Assembly: GCA_964487555.1 (NCBI GenBank) | Contig: CAZART010000077.1 | Location: 1 to 25,688, forward strand | Origin: CAZART01 sp964487555 | GTDB lineage: Bacteria; Bacteroidota; Rhodothermia; Rhodothermales; VXPQ01 | Length of the DNA: 25,688 nt | Direction: 5' to 3' | Shown here: piece by piece, positions 17,001-23,611 of the stretch | How the letters are laid out: each line of letters starts with the position of its first letter | Position numbering within the stretch: position 1 is the first letter of the stretch | The notes under the pieces: model-generated | Told to the model about the DNA's origin: nothing | The model's database searches: none | Seen by the model: the letters and a program-made list of their open reading frames with translations, nothing else | Position numbers and translations under genes: made by a program

Positions 17001-17345
17001 GAGCTCGACTTTTTCCGAGGACGATGAAGCCGGCATCTTATCGGATGAGCGCCGACCCCAATCGCCGGGGCCTGCATCCGGCCGATCGTCGGAAATAGGC
17101 GCATCACTCAGTCGAAAAGCTTCGATTCCAGGCGGCCGGCGCGGAGAGGATGCGTCCTGGTCCAAGGGATCTTCCGGCACGGCCGACTCTTGAGGCGGCG
17201 CCGGCTCGTCGGCCAAGGTGGCCCAACTGTCCCACCGGGGCAAATCCTCATCCAGGCGCTTCCACGGGGTCCCCGACGGCAATCCGGACGACGCTCGATC
17301 TTTGCGCGCTTCCTCCTTCGGTGGCGTGGTGGAATCAGGATGCAT
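14064..17345 (-). CDS. PilB/GspE-type secretion ATPase with long repetitive N-terminus
   Basis: A 1093-residue AAA-like ATPase that powers type IV pilus or type II secretion assembly from the cytoplasmic face. The C-terminal half is canonical: an MshEN-type N-domain (about 490-650), Walker A GPTGSGKT (845-852, Lys851), Asp box VLTVEDPVEY, Walker B DIVMVGE (907-913), His box GHLTFSTLHTND (His931, His938), and a zinc site with CPKC and CRAC (Cys976, 979, 1015, 1018). Family members are about 560-600 residues; the extra 470 here are hydrophilic, disordered and repetitive: about fourteen decapeptides of type GDGYERPAAR (about 165-310) then about nine of type GDGSAREALR (about 322-405). No other pilus or secretion gene is in the window, so PilB versus GspE is left open. 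ATG at 17345. Confidence 0.93.
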   Translation of the reverse strand: MHPDSTTPPKEEARKDRASSGLPSGTPWKRLDEDLPRWDSWATLADEPAPPQESAVPEDPLDQDASSPRRPPGIEAFRLSDAPISDDRPDAGPGDWGRRSSDKMPASSSSEKVELYTHRPLFSPGDNPPPPTPPPSSRLGVSRSRDGVDDAGRGHRSSGAGQAGAHSRGDGHEPPAAQGDGYERPTAPGDGYERPAAPGDGHEHPAAPGDGYERPAARGGEGYERPAAPGDGYERPAARGGEGYERPVARGDGYERPAARGDGYEHPAAQGEGYERPAARGDGYERPTGRGDGFERPAAQGDGDERPSTQGDELNAPIPGNGGDTAHGDKHARETLHSDGSARETLRGDGSAREALRGDGSAREVHRADESASETLNGDGSASETIDGDGSDILHSEGRTSESLLGGGFEISATHDDGLGVRSVPDDGVDNGAIRGDGFEAPAVEEDGNGKEETEEPLEPWNDLSQFTQVDAPARRTTSPVAGEDVESDEGFSALDLRDRVVIMLLFKQVVQIDAVEKAHRRWQKQSGGKSKEPLWRVLTMDPAFDRDKIFAEAAQVYAFKEAHVDKKAAAAFIKTQKDNFAETFWDRMNKLRVLPIRKETHAQKKEQRIIFISHDPSRPDVNRLMRELKLESFELQYAPEAEIEALIQEAFPKRNEYLDRVSSDEFAFDLGTSYDQSSSLIDEDALEAEISRSSLINLFEAALVEAVRRGVSDIHIFPNPRKQIEIHFRLDGELECWHREERVHPEAFLAVVKDNTLNVDRFERDTAQDGFIQRKVDDTLIRYRVSVLPVANANQEIRSESIVIRVLDDRKVITDLGRLGLLDSARSKFEWAIRQPHGMVILTGPTGSGKTTTLFAALHQVVTPKVNVLTVEDPVEYVIPGVRQIKLSHKLALEQALRSILRHDPDIVMVGEMRDRETAELAIKLANTGHLTFSTLHTNDAPSAVSRLYKMGVEPFLIAYAINLVVAQRLLRTLCPKCKRPATNLDHEMLQRLGFTPRELAQARFYDEGHKPDCRACAGSGYKGRRAITETMVFTDEVRRRIVLSNEMIDEDGLRRQAVADGMLTLRGSAREIVKQGDTSVTELIRVTAGEH
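16150..16850. repeat. 30/33-bp in-frame coding array in the ATPase gene
   Basis: The DNA behind the decapeptide repeats consists of two adjacent families of 30-bp units. The first (about 16410-16846) has CGCTCATATCCGTCGCC as its core on the + strand, and two or three units carry 3 extra bases (33 bp). The second (about 16170-16372) has the core GGGCTTCCCTTGCGCTCCC. All length changes are multiples of three, so the reading frame is preserved. Because of the period, long frames on the opposite strand open here; they are not genes. Confidence 0.9.
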
Positions 17346-17379
17346 GTTTATGAGAGCAATTCTTGGAGTCCGCCTCGAG

Positions 17380-17399
17380 GCGTGGTCGGCCCACCACGC
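17380..17399. promoter_or_regulatory. 20-bp palindrome upstream of the ATPase gene
   Basis: GCGTGGT (17380-17386) and ACCACGC (17393-17399) form a perfect 7-bp inverted repeat around CGGCCC, 35 bases before the ATG of the ATPase gene. It could be an operator or a leader hairpin. No regulator can be named. Confidence 0.4.
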
Positions 17400-17620
17400 G
17401 CTTGGTGCTGGTATCGACGCGTAGCGACCTATCTTAAGCGATCGCGAAAAAGCGAATTCGTCGTTTTAGCCTCTCTACCTACCGCCGAAGTCGGGCTCGT
17501 GTGGGGCGTTTGGGCGTCGACAACCACTGAACCATGGCGTGCTTCAATGAGTCGTCGATCCTGAGAATGGATGATTCGGTGCGATAGTGCCCAAGTCGAT
17601 AACGTGAGCTCGAGTTGTCG

Positions 17621-17899
17621 AGGTGAGTCTGAACGGCCGAACTGGTGCCTGAACGGCCGAACCGATGCCTGAATGGCCGAATCGGTGCGTGAACGGCCGA
17701 ACTAGTGCCTGAACGGCCGAACTGGTGTCTGAACGGCCGAACCGGTGCNNNNNNNNNNNNNNNNNNNNNNNNNNNNNNNNNNNNNNNNNNNNNNNNNNNN
17801 NNNNNNNNNNNNNNNNNNNNNNNNNNNNNNNNNNNNNNNNNNNNNNNNTGAACGGCCGAACCGGTGCGTGAACGGCCGAACTGGTGCCTGAACGGCGGA
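17621..17899. repeat. 20-bp tandem array split by an assembly gap
   Basis: Units of exactly 20 bp (ACTGGTGCCTGAACGGCCGA with single-base variants) start at 17641, 17661, 17681, 17701, 17721 and, after the gap, 17860 and 17880, plus partial units at 17621, 17741 and 17849. Unlike the 22-bp array at 4342, the copies differ from each other at two or three positions. The constant core GAACGGCCGA contains the palindrome CGGCCG. Confidence 0.9.
17749..17848. other. 100-N assembly gap
   Basis: Exactly 100 N within the 20-bp array, again a placeholder for an unknown length. If the spacing were real, the phase would be kept to within a partial unit, but this cannot be relied on. Confidence 0.97.
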
Positions 17900-18070
17900 G
17901 ATGGCGCTTAACTGGTGAAATACCGTCTCGATTCGTGATCCGTCCCCACGGGGTGCGAGACGAACTTGCGAGGGCGTCTGAGTTGGCGAGCGCGTCCGCG
18001 GTCGAGAGGCAAACCACCTAGCGCACTCGCAGACGTCATCGTGGAAAGGGTGCAGAGTCGGACGGGCGTC

Positions 18071-18529
18071 CTATTCAGGTTTTGCGGCATCCGAAATCCG
18101 TTCCAAAATGACGGCCGTCTGTAGAGGGGCGTCGTCGCGACGTTTCTCGATGCCGTCGTGCCCGATGAGCACGATCAAGAAATCGTCGTCACCGACGTCG
18201 AATTCAGCGCGGAGCTGTTCTGCGGAGGAGCGATCGAGCTTTTCGCCGTTCAAATAGCTATCGCCGTCACAGAAGACGTAGGCGATGTGCGCGCGGCCGC
18301 GCTCGGCGATCCTATCCTCCTGAAGTAGACGTGCCTGATTTTCATACGCCGGACTGCGTTCCGAAGGAGCGAAGACTAAGATCACAGGCTCTCGCCCTTT
18401 AACATCCTCAAGACGGAAGGAGGCGGTGCTTCGGCTCATCGTCGTCGATAACGCATGGTCGTTAGTCGCAGAAGAAGATTGCGCTGCCGGCGCGGTGATC
18501 GGTGCACAACGGTCGGTAACGTTCGTCAT
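18071..18529 (-). CDS. DUF4174-like protein
   Basis: A 152-residue protein. The C-terminal two thirds match the DUF4174 pattern: REPVILVFAPSERSPAYENQARLLQED, an acidic stretch, then LRAEFDVGDDDFLIVLIGHDGIEKRRDDAP, which has the conserved LIGxDGxxKxR signature. The family has a thioredoxin-like appearance but no CxxC redox motif; its function is unknown. Family members usually carry a signal peptide, which is not visible here. The start is uncertain: ATG at 18529 is used, but the ATG at 18439 (MSRSTASF) would leave the domain intact and drop a Ser/Thr/Ala-rich head. It is read divergently from the small membrane protein gene across an AT-richer spacer. Confidence 0.8.
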   Translation of the reverse strand: MTNVTDRCAPITAPAAQSSSATNDHALSTTMSRSTASFRLEDVKGREPVILVFAPSERSPAYENQARLLQEDRIAERGRAHIAYVFCDGDSYLNGEKLDRSSAEQLRAEFDVGDDDFLIVLIGHDGIEKRRDDAPLQTAVILERISDAAKPE

Positions 18530-18651
18530 TCCGTTGTATGCTATGGATTTTCCATCAGATCCATGTAGGGAGAAGCGTAGCTTTTTTGTTGCAGCTATCG
18601 TAAGGAATTTATCCGTATGTATGCTTGCCCTTAAGAATAGCTGCCGAATCC
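18530..18651. promoter_or_regulatory. divergent promoter region
   Basis: This 122-bp spacer between DUF4174 (-) and the small membrane protein (+) is clearly richer in A and T than its surroundings, with a T-run at about 18583-18588 and ATGGA-TTT-TCCAT, a 5-bp hairpin near 18541-18553. It most likely holds both promoters; exact boxes are not assigned. Confidence 0.4.
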
Positions 18652-18912
18652 ATGCCCTGCTTGCTCGCTCTCCTGGCGCTCTTCATTCCGCGCGTCGTCA
18701 TCGTCGTCGTATGGCTGTTCTCCACCTGGTTCGAAGCTGCCTTCGACACGCTCCTTTGGCCGATCCTCGGCTTCCTTTTCGCGCCCACCGTTCTTTTATG
18801 GTACAGTGTAGTCGTGAACGTTTATGGCGGCGTGTGGAGCACGGTCCCAATTGCCGGGATGGTCGTCGCCGTACTGGTCGATTTTTCGCCGGCATGGAGG
18901 CGCCGTGACTAA
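18652..18912 (+). CDS. small integral membrane protein
   Basis: An 86-residue, very hydrophobic protein beginning MPCLLALLALFIPRVVIVVVWLF. Three membrane segments are seen, at about residues 2-27, 34-56 and 65-79, with a basic end (AWRRRD). The ATG at 18652 is chosen; a TTG nine codons upstream in frame would add PLRIAAES before the conserved-looking MPCLLAL start. Short proteins with this MPCLLAL-FxPR opening occur in many bacteria as uncharacterised membrane proteins, from recall. The function is unknown. The stop (TAA at 18910) is followed by degenerate copies of GCGCCG with in-phase TAA/TAG, hinting at another decayed stop-linked repeat. Confidence 0.75.
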   Translation: MPCLLALLALFIPRVVIVVVWLFSTWFEAAFDTLLWPILGFLFAPTVLLWYSVVVNVYGGVWSTVPIAGMVVAVLVDFSPAWRRRD

Positions 18913-19161
18913 TCTGGCGCCGCGTGGGCCGCAGAGAGAGGGATAGCGCCGGCCCCCGCTAGATCGAGCGCCGCCTAAATTAGCGACCGCTCGTACCTGA
19001 CGAACGGATGGTTCTTCAGAGGGCGCGTCGTCCGTAAATTGACGATCCGGCGTCCGCGGCGAAAGAACCACACAACGTGCGTTAGGGATTGCCGTAAACG
19101 GGGAACACTCTGCCCCCTCTGCGTACACTTTTCGCCCCATCGTTACAATCACACGTCCGCC
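18913..19161. other. spacer upstream of the M16 gene
   Basis: About 250 bp with no gene recognised. The first 90 bases have several GCGCCG...TAA/TAG motifs (about 18901-18985). The stretch from about 19040 is the probable leader and promoter region of the M16 gene. No Shine-Dalgarno sequence precedes any of the four repeated ATG codons. Confidence 0.5.
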
Positions 19162-19326
19162 ATGTCCCCTCTCCCCTGGTCCCGAATCGCGAAGCTCCGC
19201 GCCGCCATGTCCCCTCTCCCCTGGTCTCGAATCGCGAAGCTCCGCGCGGCCATGTCCCCTCTCCACCGGTTTCGAATCGCGAAGCTCCGTGCCGCGATGT
19301 CCCCTCTCCATTCATCTCGGGTCGCG
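19162..19326 (+). repeat. 45-bp array repeating the M16 start codon
   Basis: Four copies of a 45-bp unit begin at 19162, 19207, 19252 and 19297, each opening ATGTCCCCTCTCC. The first three encode MSPLPWSRIAKLRAA, the same, and MSPLHRFRIAKLRAA. The fourth encodes MSPLHSSRVACVVAI and continues into the hydrophobic core of the signal peptide. All four ATGs are in the frame of the M16 peptidase, with exact 45-bp spacing. Confidence 0.93.
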
Positions 19327-22137
19327 TGCGTCGTTGCCATACTGACGGTTGTCGCTTTCTTGCCGGCCGTGGCGCAGGCGCAGGAAACGCCGCTTCTGGA
19401 GTCGCCGCTGCCCCTCGATCCTCAGGTGCGCACGGGCATGCTCGACAACGGGCTGCGATACTATGTCCGCCGGAACACGGAGCCGGAAGACCGAGCCGAG
19501 CTTTATCTGGCGGTCGACGCCGGATCGATCCTCGAGAACGACGACCAGCTCGGCCTGGCGCACTTCGTCGAGCACATGCTCTTTAATGGAACCCGCAGGT
19601 ATCCGAATGAAGAGCTTATCGACTTTTTGGAGAGCACGGGTATGCGCTTCGGACCGGACGTCAATGCGTACACGTCGTTTGATGAAACGGTTTACACGCT
19701 GACCATCCCCACAGATTCGACCCGCATCGTAGAGCAAGCATTCGACGTGCTCGAGGATTGGGCCGGCTACGCCACGCTTTCGGATACGATGATCGATCAA
19801 GAGCGAGGCGTCGTCGTAGAGGAATGGCGTGCGCGGGACGAAAATGCACAGGGACGGATTCGGGAGAAAATCTTGCCGGTGGTCCTTCATGGCTCTCGCT
19901 ACAAGGACCGGCTCCCGATCGGTACGCCCGACGTCATCCGGGAGGCGTCCTACGAAACCATTCGGAGCTTCTATAACACGTGGTACCGGCCCGACCTCAT
20001 GGCCGTGATCGCCGTCGGCGATTTCGATCCGGACCATTTCGAGTCCTTGATCCGCGAGCATTTCTCGTCCCTCGAGGCGCCCGCCGATCCGATGAACCGT
20101 CCCGCCTTCGACGTGCCCGGCCACGACAGTACGCTCTATTCCGTTGTGACCGATCCCGAGTATCCCGTCGCCAGCATTACGGTGTATTACAAACGAGCGG
20201 CCGAGAACTTCGAAACCGTGGAGAATTACCGGGACCGGCTCATCGGGTCTCTATTCAATCAGATGCTGAACGCTCGCCTCGCGGAAATCGCTCGCCGTGG
20301 CAATGCGCCGTTTCTCGGCGCCCAGGCCTTCAAAGGTGCCTTCGTTCGTCCGGCTGAATTCTACGGCCTCTCGGCGCAGACCGACGAAGACAGCCTGCTC
20401 GTCGGCCTGCACGCCGTTCTCACGGAGGCGACTCGGGCGAGGGAGCATGGCTTCACGGAGACCGAGCTCGCCCGCCAGAAGCAGGAGATGCTTCGTACCT
20501 ATCAGCAGTCCTACAACGAACGGGAGAAGACGAACTCGGCCGCATTTGCGCGGGAGTACGTATCGCATTTCCTCGAGCAGGAGCCGGCACCGGGCATTAC
20601 CTTTGAATTCGAGGCGGTGCAGCAGCTCCTGCCCGGCATTGCGGTGGACGAGGTGAACGCGCTCGCCGAAGACCTTCTGGCTTCGGAGAACCGGGCCGTC
20701 ATCGTGGTGATGCCCGAGAAGGATGAGTTGGTGCCCCCCACGGAAGATGAGCTCGCGTCGGTCATTGAATCCATTCAGGAAGCGTCCGTCGATGCGTACG
20801 TCGACGACGTACAGGATCGCCCCCTTATCGACGAGACGCTCGACGCGGCCGAGGTCATATCGACAGCGACGGTCACCGAGATCGGTGTCACCGTCGTGGA
20901 GCTCGCCAACGGCGTCCGGGTGGTCATGAAGCCCACGGATTTCAAAGAGGATGAGGTCAAATTCACGGCGTTCAGTCCGGGGGGATCCTCCCTCCTCTCG
21001 GATCACGAGGCCTTCGAAGCCGAGACATCCACGTCGATCGTAACCCGCAGCGGCGTGGCGGATTTCGACCGGACGCAGTTGGAAAAGATGCTCGCCGGCA
21101 AGATTGTGTCGGTCTCGCCATACGTGAGCGAGACCGAGGAGGGCTTCAACGGCAGTGCATCACCGGAGGACCTTGAGACGCTCTTTCAGCTCATCCATCT
21201 GTACTTTACGGCGCCGAGAACGGATCAGGACGCCATCGAATCTTATCAGAATCAGATGCGCTCCTCACTCGAGAATCGAGCCGCCAATCCGATGGCGGTG
21301 TTCAACGATTCTCTGATCGCGGCGCTATACGACAATCATATCCGTCGAATACCGCCCACCATTCAGATGGTTGAGTCCATCGATTCGGATGACGTGAAGA
21401 CCTATTACGCGGACCGCTTCGCGGATGCCGGCGACTTCACCTTTGTTTTCGCAGGCAGCTTCGACGTCGACCGTCTTACGGAGCTCGCCGGAACGTATCT
21501 CGGATCACTGCCGGCGGTCGACCGCGACGAGACGTGGCGGGACGTGGCTCCGGATCTCCCCGAAGGGGTGGTGGAAACGACCGTTCACAAAGGCGTCGGC
21601 CAGCAGAGCTGGGTCGCGATGGTGTTCAGCGGACCTTTTGAATACGATCGCGAGCATCGGCATCAGATCCGCTCACTTGCGGACGTCCTTACGATCCTGC
21701 TCCGGCGAGATCTACGGGAAGATCGAGGCGGCGTCTACGGCGTCAGCATCAATCCGAGCACCAGTGATCGTCCGGATGAGACCTACACCATGTTCATCTA
21801 CTTCAGCTGCGATCCGGAGCGCGTGGATGAGCTGACGGAGGCCGTCTTTGCGCAGATCGAGACGCTCAAGACAGAGGGGCCGCCGGACGATGTGATATCT
21901 ACGGTGAGGGAACAGCAGCGCCGAGAGCGGGAGACGGACCTCCGCACGAACGACTTCTGGGTGTCCGTTCTCGATTTTTACTACTCCCGCGACGAGGACG
22001 TTCTCGACGTGCTGCGGTATGACGAGTTGATCCAGTCTCTTACGGCCGAAGAAATTCAGGAGGCGGCGCAGCGGTATCTCGACCAGGATCGATTGGTTAA
22101 AGGAATACTTTACCCCGAAGGCTTCGGCAGCCGCTAG
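19297..22137 (+). CDS. secreted PqqL-like M16 zinc metallopeptidase
   Basis: A 946-residue insulinase-family (M16) peptidase of the PqqL type, acting in the periplasm or at the outer membrane on peptides. From the ATG at 19297 there is a good signal peptide (VVAILTVVAFLPAVAQAQ). The inverted zinc motif HxxEH is HFVEH (His89, Glu92 as base, His93), with Glu169 in QERGVVVEEW as third ligand at the usual 76-residue distance. The second, non-catalytic M16 half (about 530-946) contains the partner stretch REDRGGVYGVS. Length fits PqqL-like members (about 930). In-frame ATGs at 19162, 19207 and 19252 add up to 45 residues of repeated MSPL... sequence, giving up to 991 residues; I prefer the last because of the signal peptide. 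The stop TAG (22135) is inside the first copy of a 29-bp pattern. Confidence 0.93.
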   Translation: MSPLHSSRVACVVAILTVVAFLPAVAQAQETPLLESPLPLDPQVRTGMLDNGLRYYVRRNTEPEDRAELYLAVDAGSILENDDQLGLAHFVEHMLFNGTRRYPNEELIDFLESTGMRFGPDVNAYTSFDETVYTLTIPTDSTRIVEQAFDVLEDWAGYATLSDTMIDQERGVVVEEWRARDENAQGRIREKILPVVLHGSRYKDRLPIGTPDVIREASYETIRSFYNTWYRPDLMAVIAVGDFDPDHFESLIREHFSSLEAPADPMNRPAFDVPGHDSTLYSVVTDPEYPVASITVYYKRAAENFETVENYRDRLIGSLFNQMLNARLAEIARRGNAPFLGAQAFKGAFVRPAEFYGLSAQTDEDSLLVGLHAVLTEATRAREHGFTETELARQKQEMLRTYQQSYNEREKTNSAAFAREYVSHFLEQEPAPGITFEFEAVQQLLPGIAVDEVNALAEDLLASENRAVIVVMPEKDELVPPTEDELASVIESIQEASVDAYVDDVQDRPLIDETLDAAEVISTATVTEIGVTVVELANGVRVVMKPTDFKEDEVKFTAFSPGGSSLLSDHEAFEAETSTSIVTRSGVADFDRTQLEKMLAGKIVSVSPYVSETEEGFNGSASPEDLETLFQLIHLYFTAPRTDQDAIESYQNQMRSSLENRAANPMAVFNDSLIAALYDNHIRRIPPTIQMVESIDSDDVKTYYADRFADAGDFTFVFAGSFDVDRLTELAGTYLGSLPAVDRDETWRDVAPDLPEGVVETTVHKGVGQQSWVAMVFSGPFEYDREHRHQIRSLADVLTILLRRDLREDRGGVYGVSINPSTSDRPDETYTMFIYFSCDPERVDELTEAVFAQIETLKTEGPPDDVISTVREQQRRERETDLRTNDFWVSVLDFYYSRDEDVLDVLRYDELIQSLTAEEIQEAAQRYLDQDRLVKGILYPEGFGSR

Positions 22138-22399
22138 ATACCCCGAGCGCCTTTGGCAGCCGCTAAACACCCAGAGCGCCTTCGGCAGCCGCTAGATACC
22201 CCGAACGCCTTCGGCAGCCGCTAGACACCCCGAGCGCCTTTGGCAGCCGCTCGATACCCCGAACGCCTTCGGCAGCCGCTAGATACCCCGAGCGCCTTTG
22301 GCAGCCGCTAAACACCCCGAGCGCCTTCGGCAGCCGCTACATACCCCGAACGCCTTCGGCAGCCGCTACATACCCCGAGCGCCTTCGGTAGGCGATAGA
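22111..22399. repeat. 29-bp array grown from the M16 stop codon
   Basis: The last nine codons of the M16 gene (YPEGFGSR-stop, 22111-22137 plus one base) form a 28-bp founder copy. Nine further copies of exactly 29 bp follow without any indel from 22139 to 22399 (9 x 29 = 261), with consensus TACCCCGAGCGCCTTCGGCA then GCCGCTAGA. Most keep a CTAG/CTAA at the stop position. Units 1, 2, 3 resemble units 6, 7, 8, suggesting a later block duplication. The array ends one base before the stop codon of the oppositely read DAO gene (22401), so it fills the convergent spacer completely. Confidence 0.95.
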
Positions 22400-22400
22400 T

Positions 22401-23597
22401 CTACGAAGCCGCGGCGGCGGCTTGCGATGAGGCGTCGAATCGATCCATGCTGAAAAGGTCGGTGAAGTCCGGGTCGGCCTTGTCCGAGACGAGGTCTGCC
22501 AGGAGCTTGCCGAAGCGAAAGCCGTACGCCATTCCGTGGCCCGTGAATCCGGCCGCCCAGACGCCGTCCTCGATTCCGGGGAGAGCACCGCAGACAGGTA
22601 GACCGTCCGGCGAAAAGCCCATTACGCCGCTCCAGCGAAGATCGACCTGCATGCCGGCCGTTTTCGGGAAGTGGCGCCGGAGATACTCCTCAATGCCGTC
22701 CTGTACCGGCTTCGTCGTGGCTGCTTCGTAGCCCACCTCGGTCTGTTCGTGGCGGTGCCGCCCGCCGCCCGCCAGAACGATGCCGCTGCGCGTCTGGCGT
22801 ATATAGTAGCATCCGTCGTGGGAATACACCGGCACGTCGAGCCACCGCTTCGGAAAGGGTGTCGTAGCCAGCATCTGCGCCCGTACCGGCCGCACGTAGC
22901 GGCCCAGGGACGGAAATAGCGTCGGAAGCCAGGCATTGACGGCCACGATCACGCGATCCGCCCGAATCCGCCGGACCGGCGTCTCGATGATTGCACCGTC
23001 CGGGTGTGATGCAACCTGCTGAACCGGATGGTTCTCGAGTATGTCCGCACCGGAATGCCCGGCAAGGGTCGAGACGAGCGATACCGGATTCATCACGGCG
23101 CCCGAAGGCGTGTAGAGGCTACCGAGGAATCCTCGTCCTGAAATTCGGCGGTTCGTTTCCTCCTCCGAAAAGTACATGACCGGCGCGCCGTCGGATCGCA
23201 TCATGCCGACAGCTTCCTGGAGGCGCCGGTCTTCGGTTTCCGACCCGGCCACGACCAGACTGCCACTCGACTCGAGCTGTGCGGCGGAGCCGATTTCCGA
23301 AAACATCAGATCGCGATTCTCCCGCGTGAAGCGGTAAATGTGCTTCGCGCGGTCCGCGCCGTAGCGTCGGCAGTCGAGCAGATAGTCCGATCCGGCGCCC
23401 TGAAGCAGAAAACCGGCGTTCCGGCCGCTCGCTTCTGCGGCAAGCATACCCCGTTCCACGATGGCGACGCTGCAATCGGGGCGTGACCTTCCCAGCCAGT
23501 AGGCGGCCGAACACCCCACGATGCCCCCGCCGATCACCGCGACGTCGTACCGCCGCTCCGGCCCCTTCGAATGTATCTGCCAATATGACCGGTTCAT
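22401..23597 (-). CDS. DAO-family FAD-dependent oxidoreductase
   Basis: A 398-residue flavoprotein of the D-amino-acid oxidase/glycine oxidase-like superfamily. The FAD Rossmann motif is VAVIGGGIVGCSAAYWL (GGGIVG at 23-28) with Glu48 in VAIVERG binding the ribose. Further family marks are GRNAGFLLQG, PVSLVSTLAGHSGADIL, RVIVAVNAWLPTLFP and, near the end, WSGVMGFSPDGLPVCGALP and AAGFTGHGMAYGF. The substrate, probably an amine or amino acid, is not decidable. The ATG at 23597 is chosen because the Rossmann motif starts about 20 residues later; in-frame sequence upstream to 23876 overlaps the acuI-like gene. It lies 14 bases after that gene, forming a two-gene unit. An Ala-rich tail (QAAAAAS) ends it. 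Confidence 0.92.
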   Translation of the reverse strand: MNRSYWQIHSKGPERRYDVAVIGGGIVGCSAAYWLGRSRPDCSVAIVERGMLAAEASGRNAGFLLQGAGSDYLLDCRRYGADRAKHIYRFTRENRDLMFSEIGSAAQLESSGSLVVAGSETEDRRLQEAVGMMRSDGAPVMYFSEEETNRRISGRGFLGSLYTPSGAVMNPVSLVSTLAGHSGADILENHPVQQVASHPDGAIIETPVRRIRADRVIVAVNAWLPTLFPSLGRYVRPVRAQMLATTPFPKRWLDVPVYSHDGCYYIRQTRSGIVLAGGGRHRHEQTEVGYEAATTKPVQDGIEEYLRRHFPKTAGMQVDLRWSGVMGFSPDGLPVCGALPGIEDGVWAAGFTGHGMAYGFRFGKLLADLVSDKADPDFTDLFSMDRFDASSQAAAAAS

Positions 23598-23611
23598 GCG
23601 CGAGAATGAAG

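Larger units (their letters stand above)
17346..18070. other. 725-bp spacer with array and gap, no gene
   Basis: The upstream region of the ATPase gene, and downstream of DUF4174. It carries a palindrome at 17380-17399, unremarkable sequence to about 17620, the 20-bp array with its gap to 17899, and about 170 bp of unique sequence. A minus-strand open frame at 17544-18017 is only the 20-bp repeat read as a 20-residue period (PFRHRFGRSG-like), and is rejected. Confidence 0.7.

Noticed and set aside
16088..17107. Long opposite-frame and opposite-strand ORFs (up to about 340 residues) over the ATPase N-terminus
   Set aside because: They follow from the 30-bp period, which opens several frames. 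The frame called continues without a break into an unmistakable ATPase domain; the others have only low-complexity translations.
17621..17899. CRISPR array
   Set aside because: Units are contiguous with no unique spacers and a 20-bp period; no cas gene is present. The same holds for all other arrays in the window.
17544..18017. Minus-strand ORF of 157 residues across the second gap
   Set aside because: It reads through N and repeats a 20-residue unit coming from the 20-bp DNA period.
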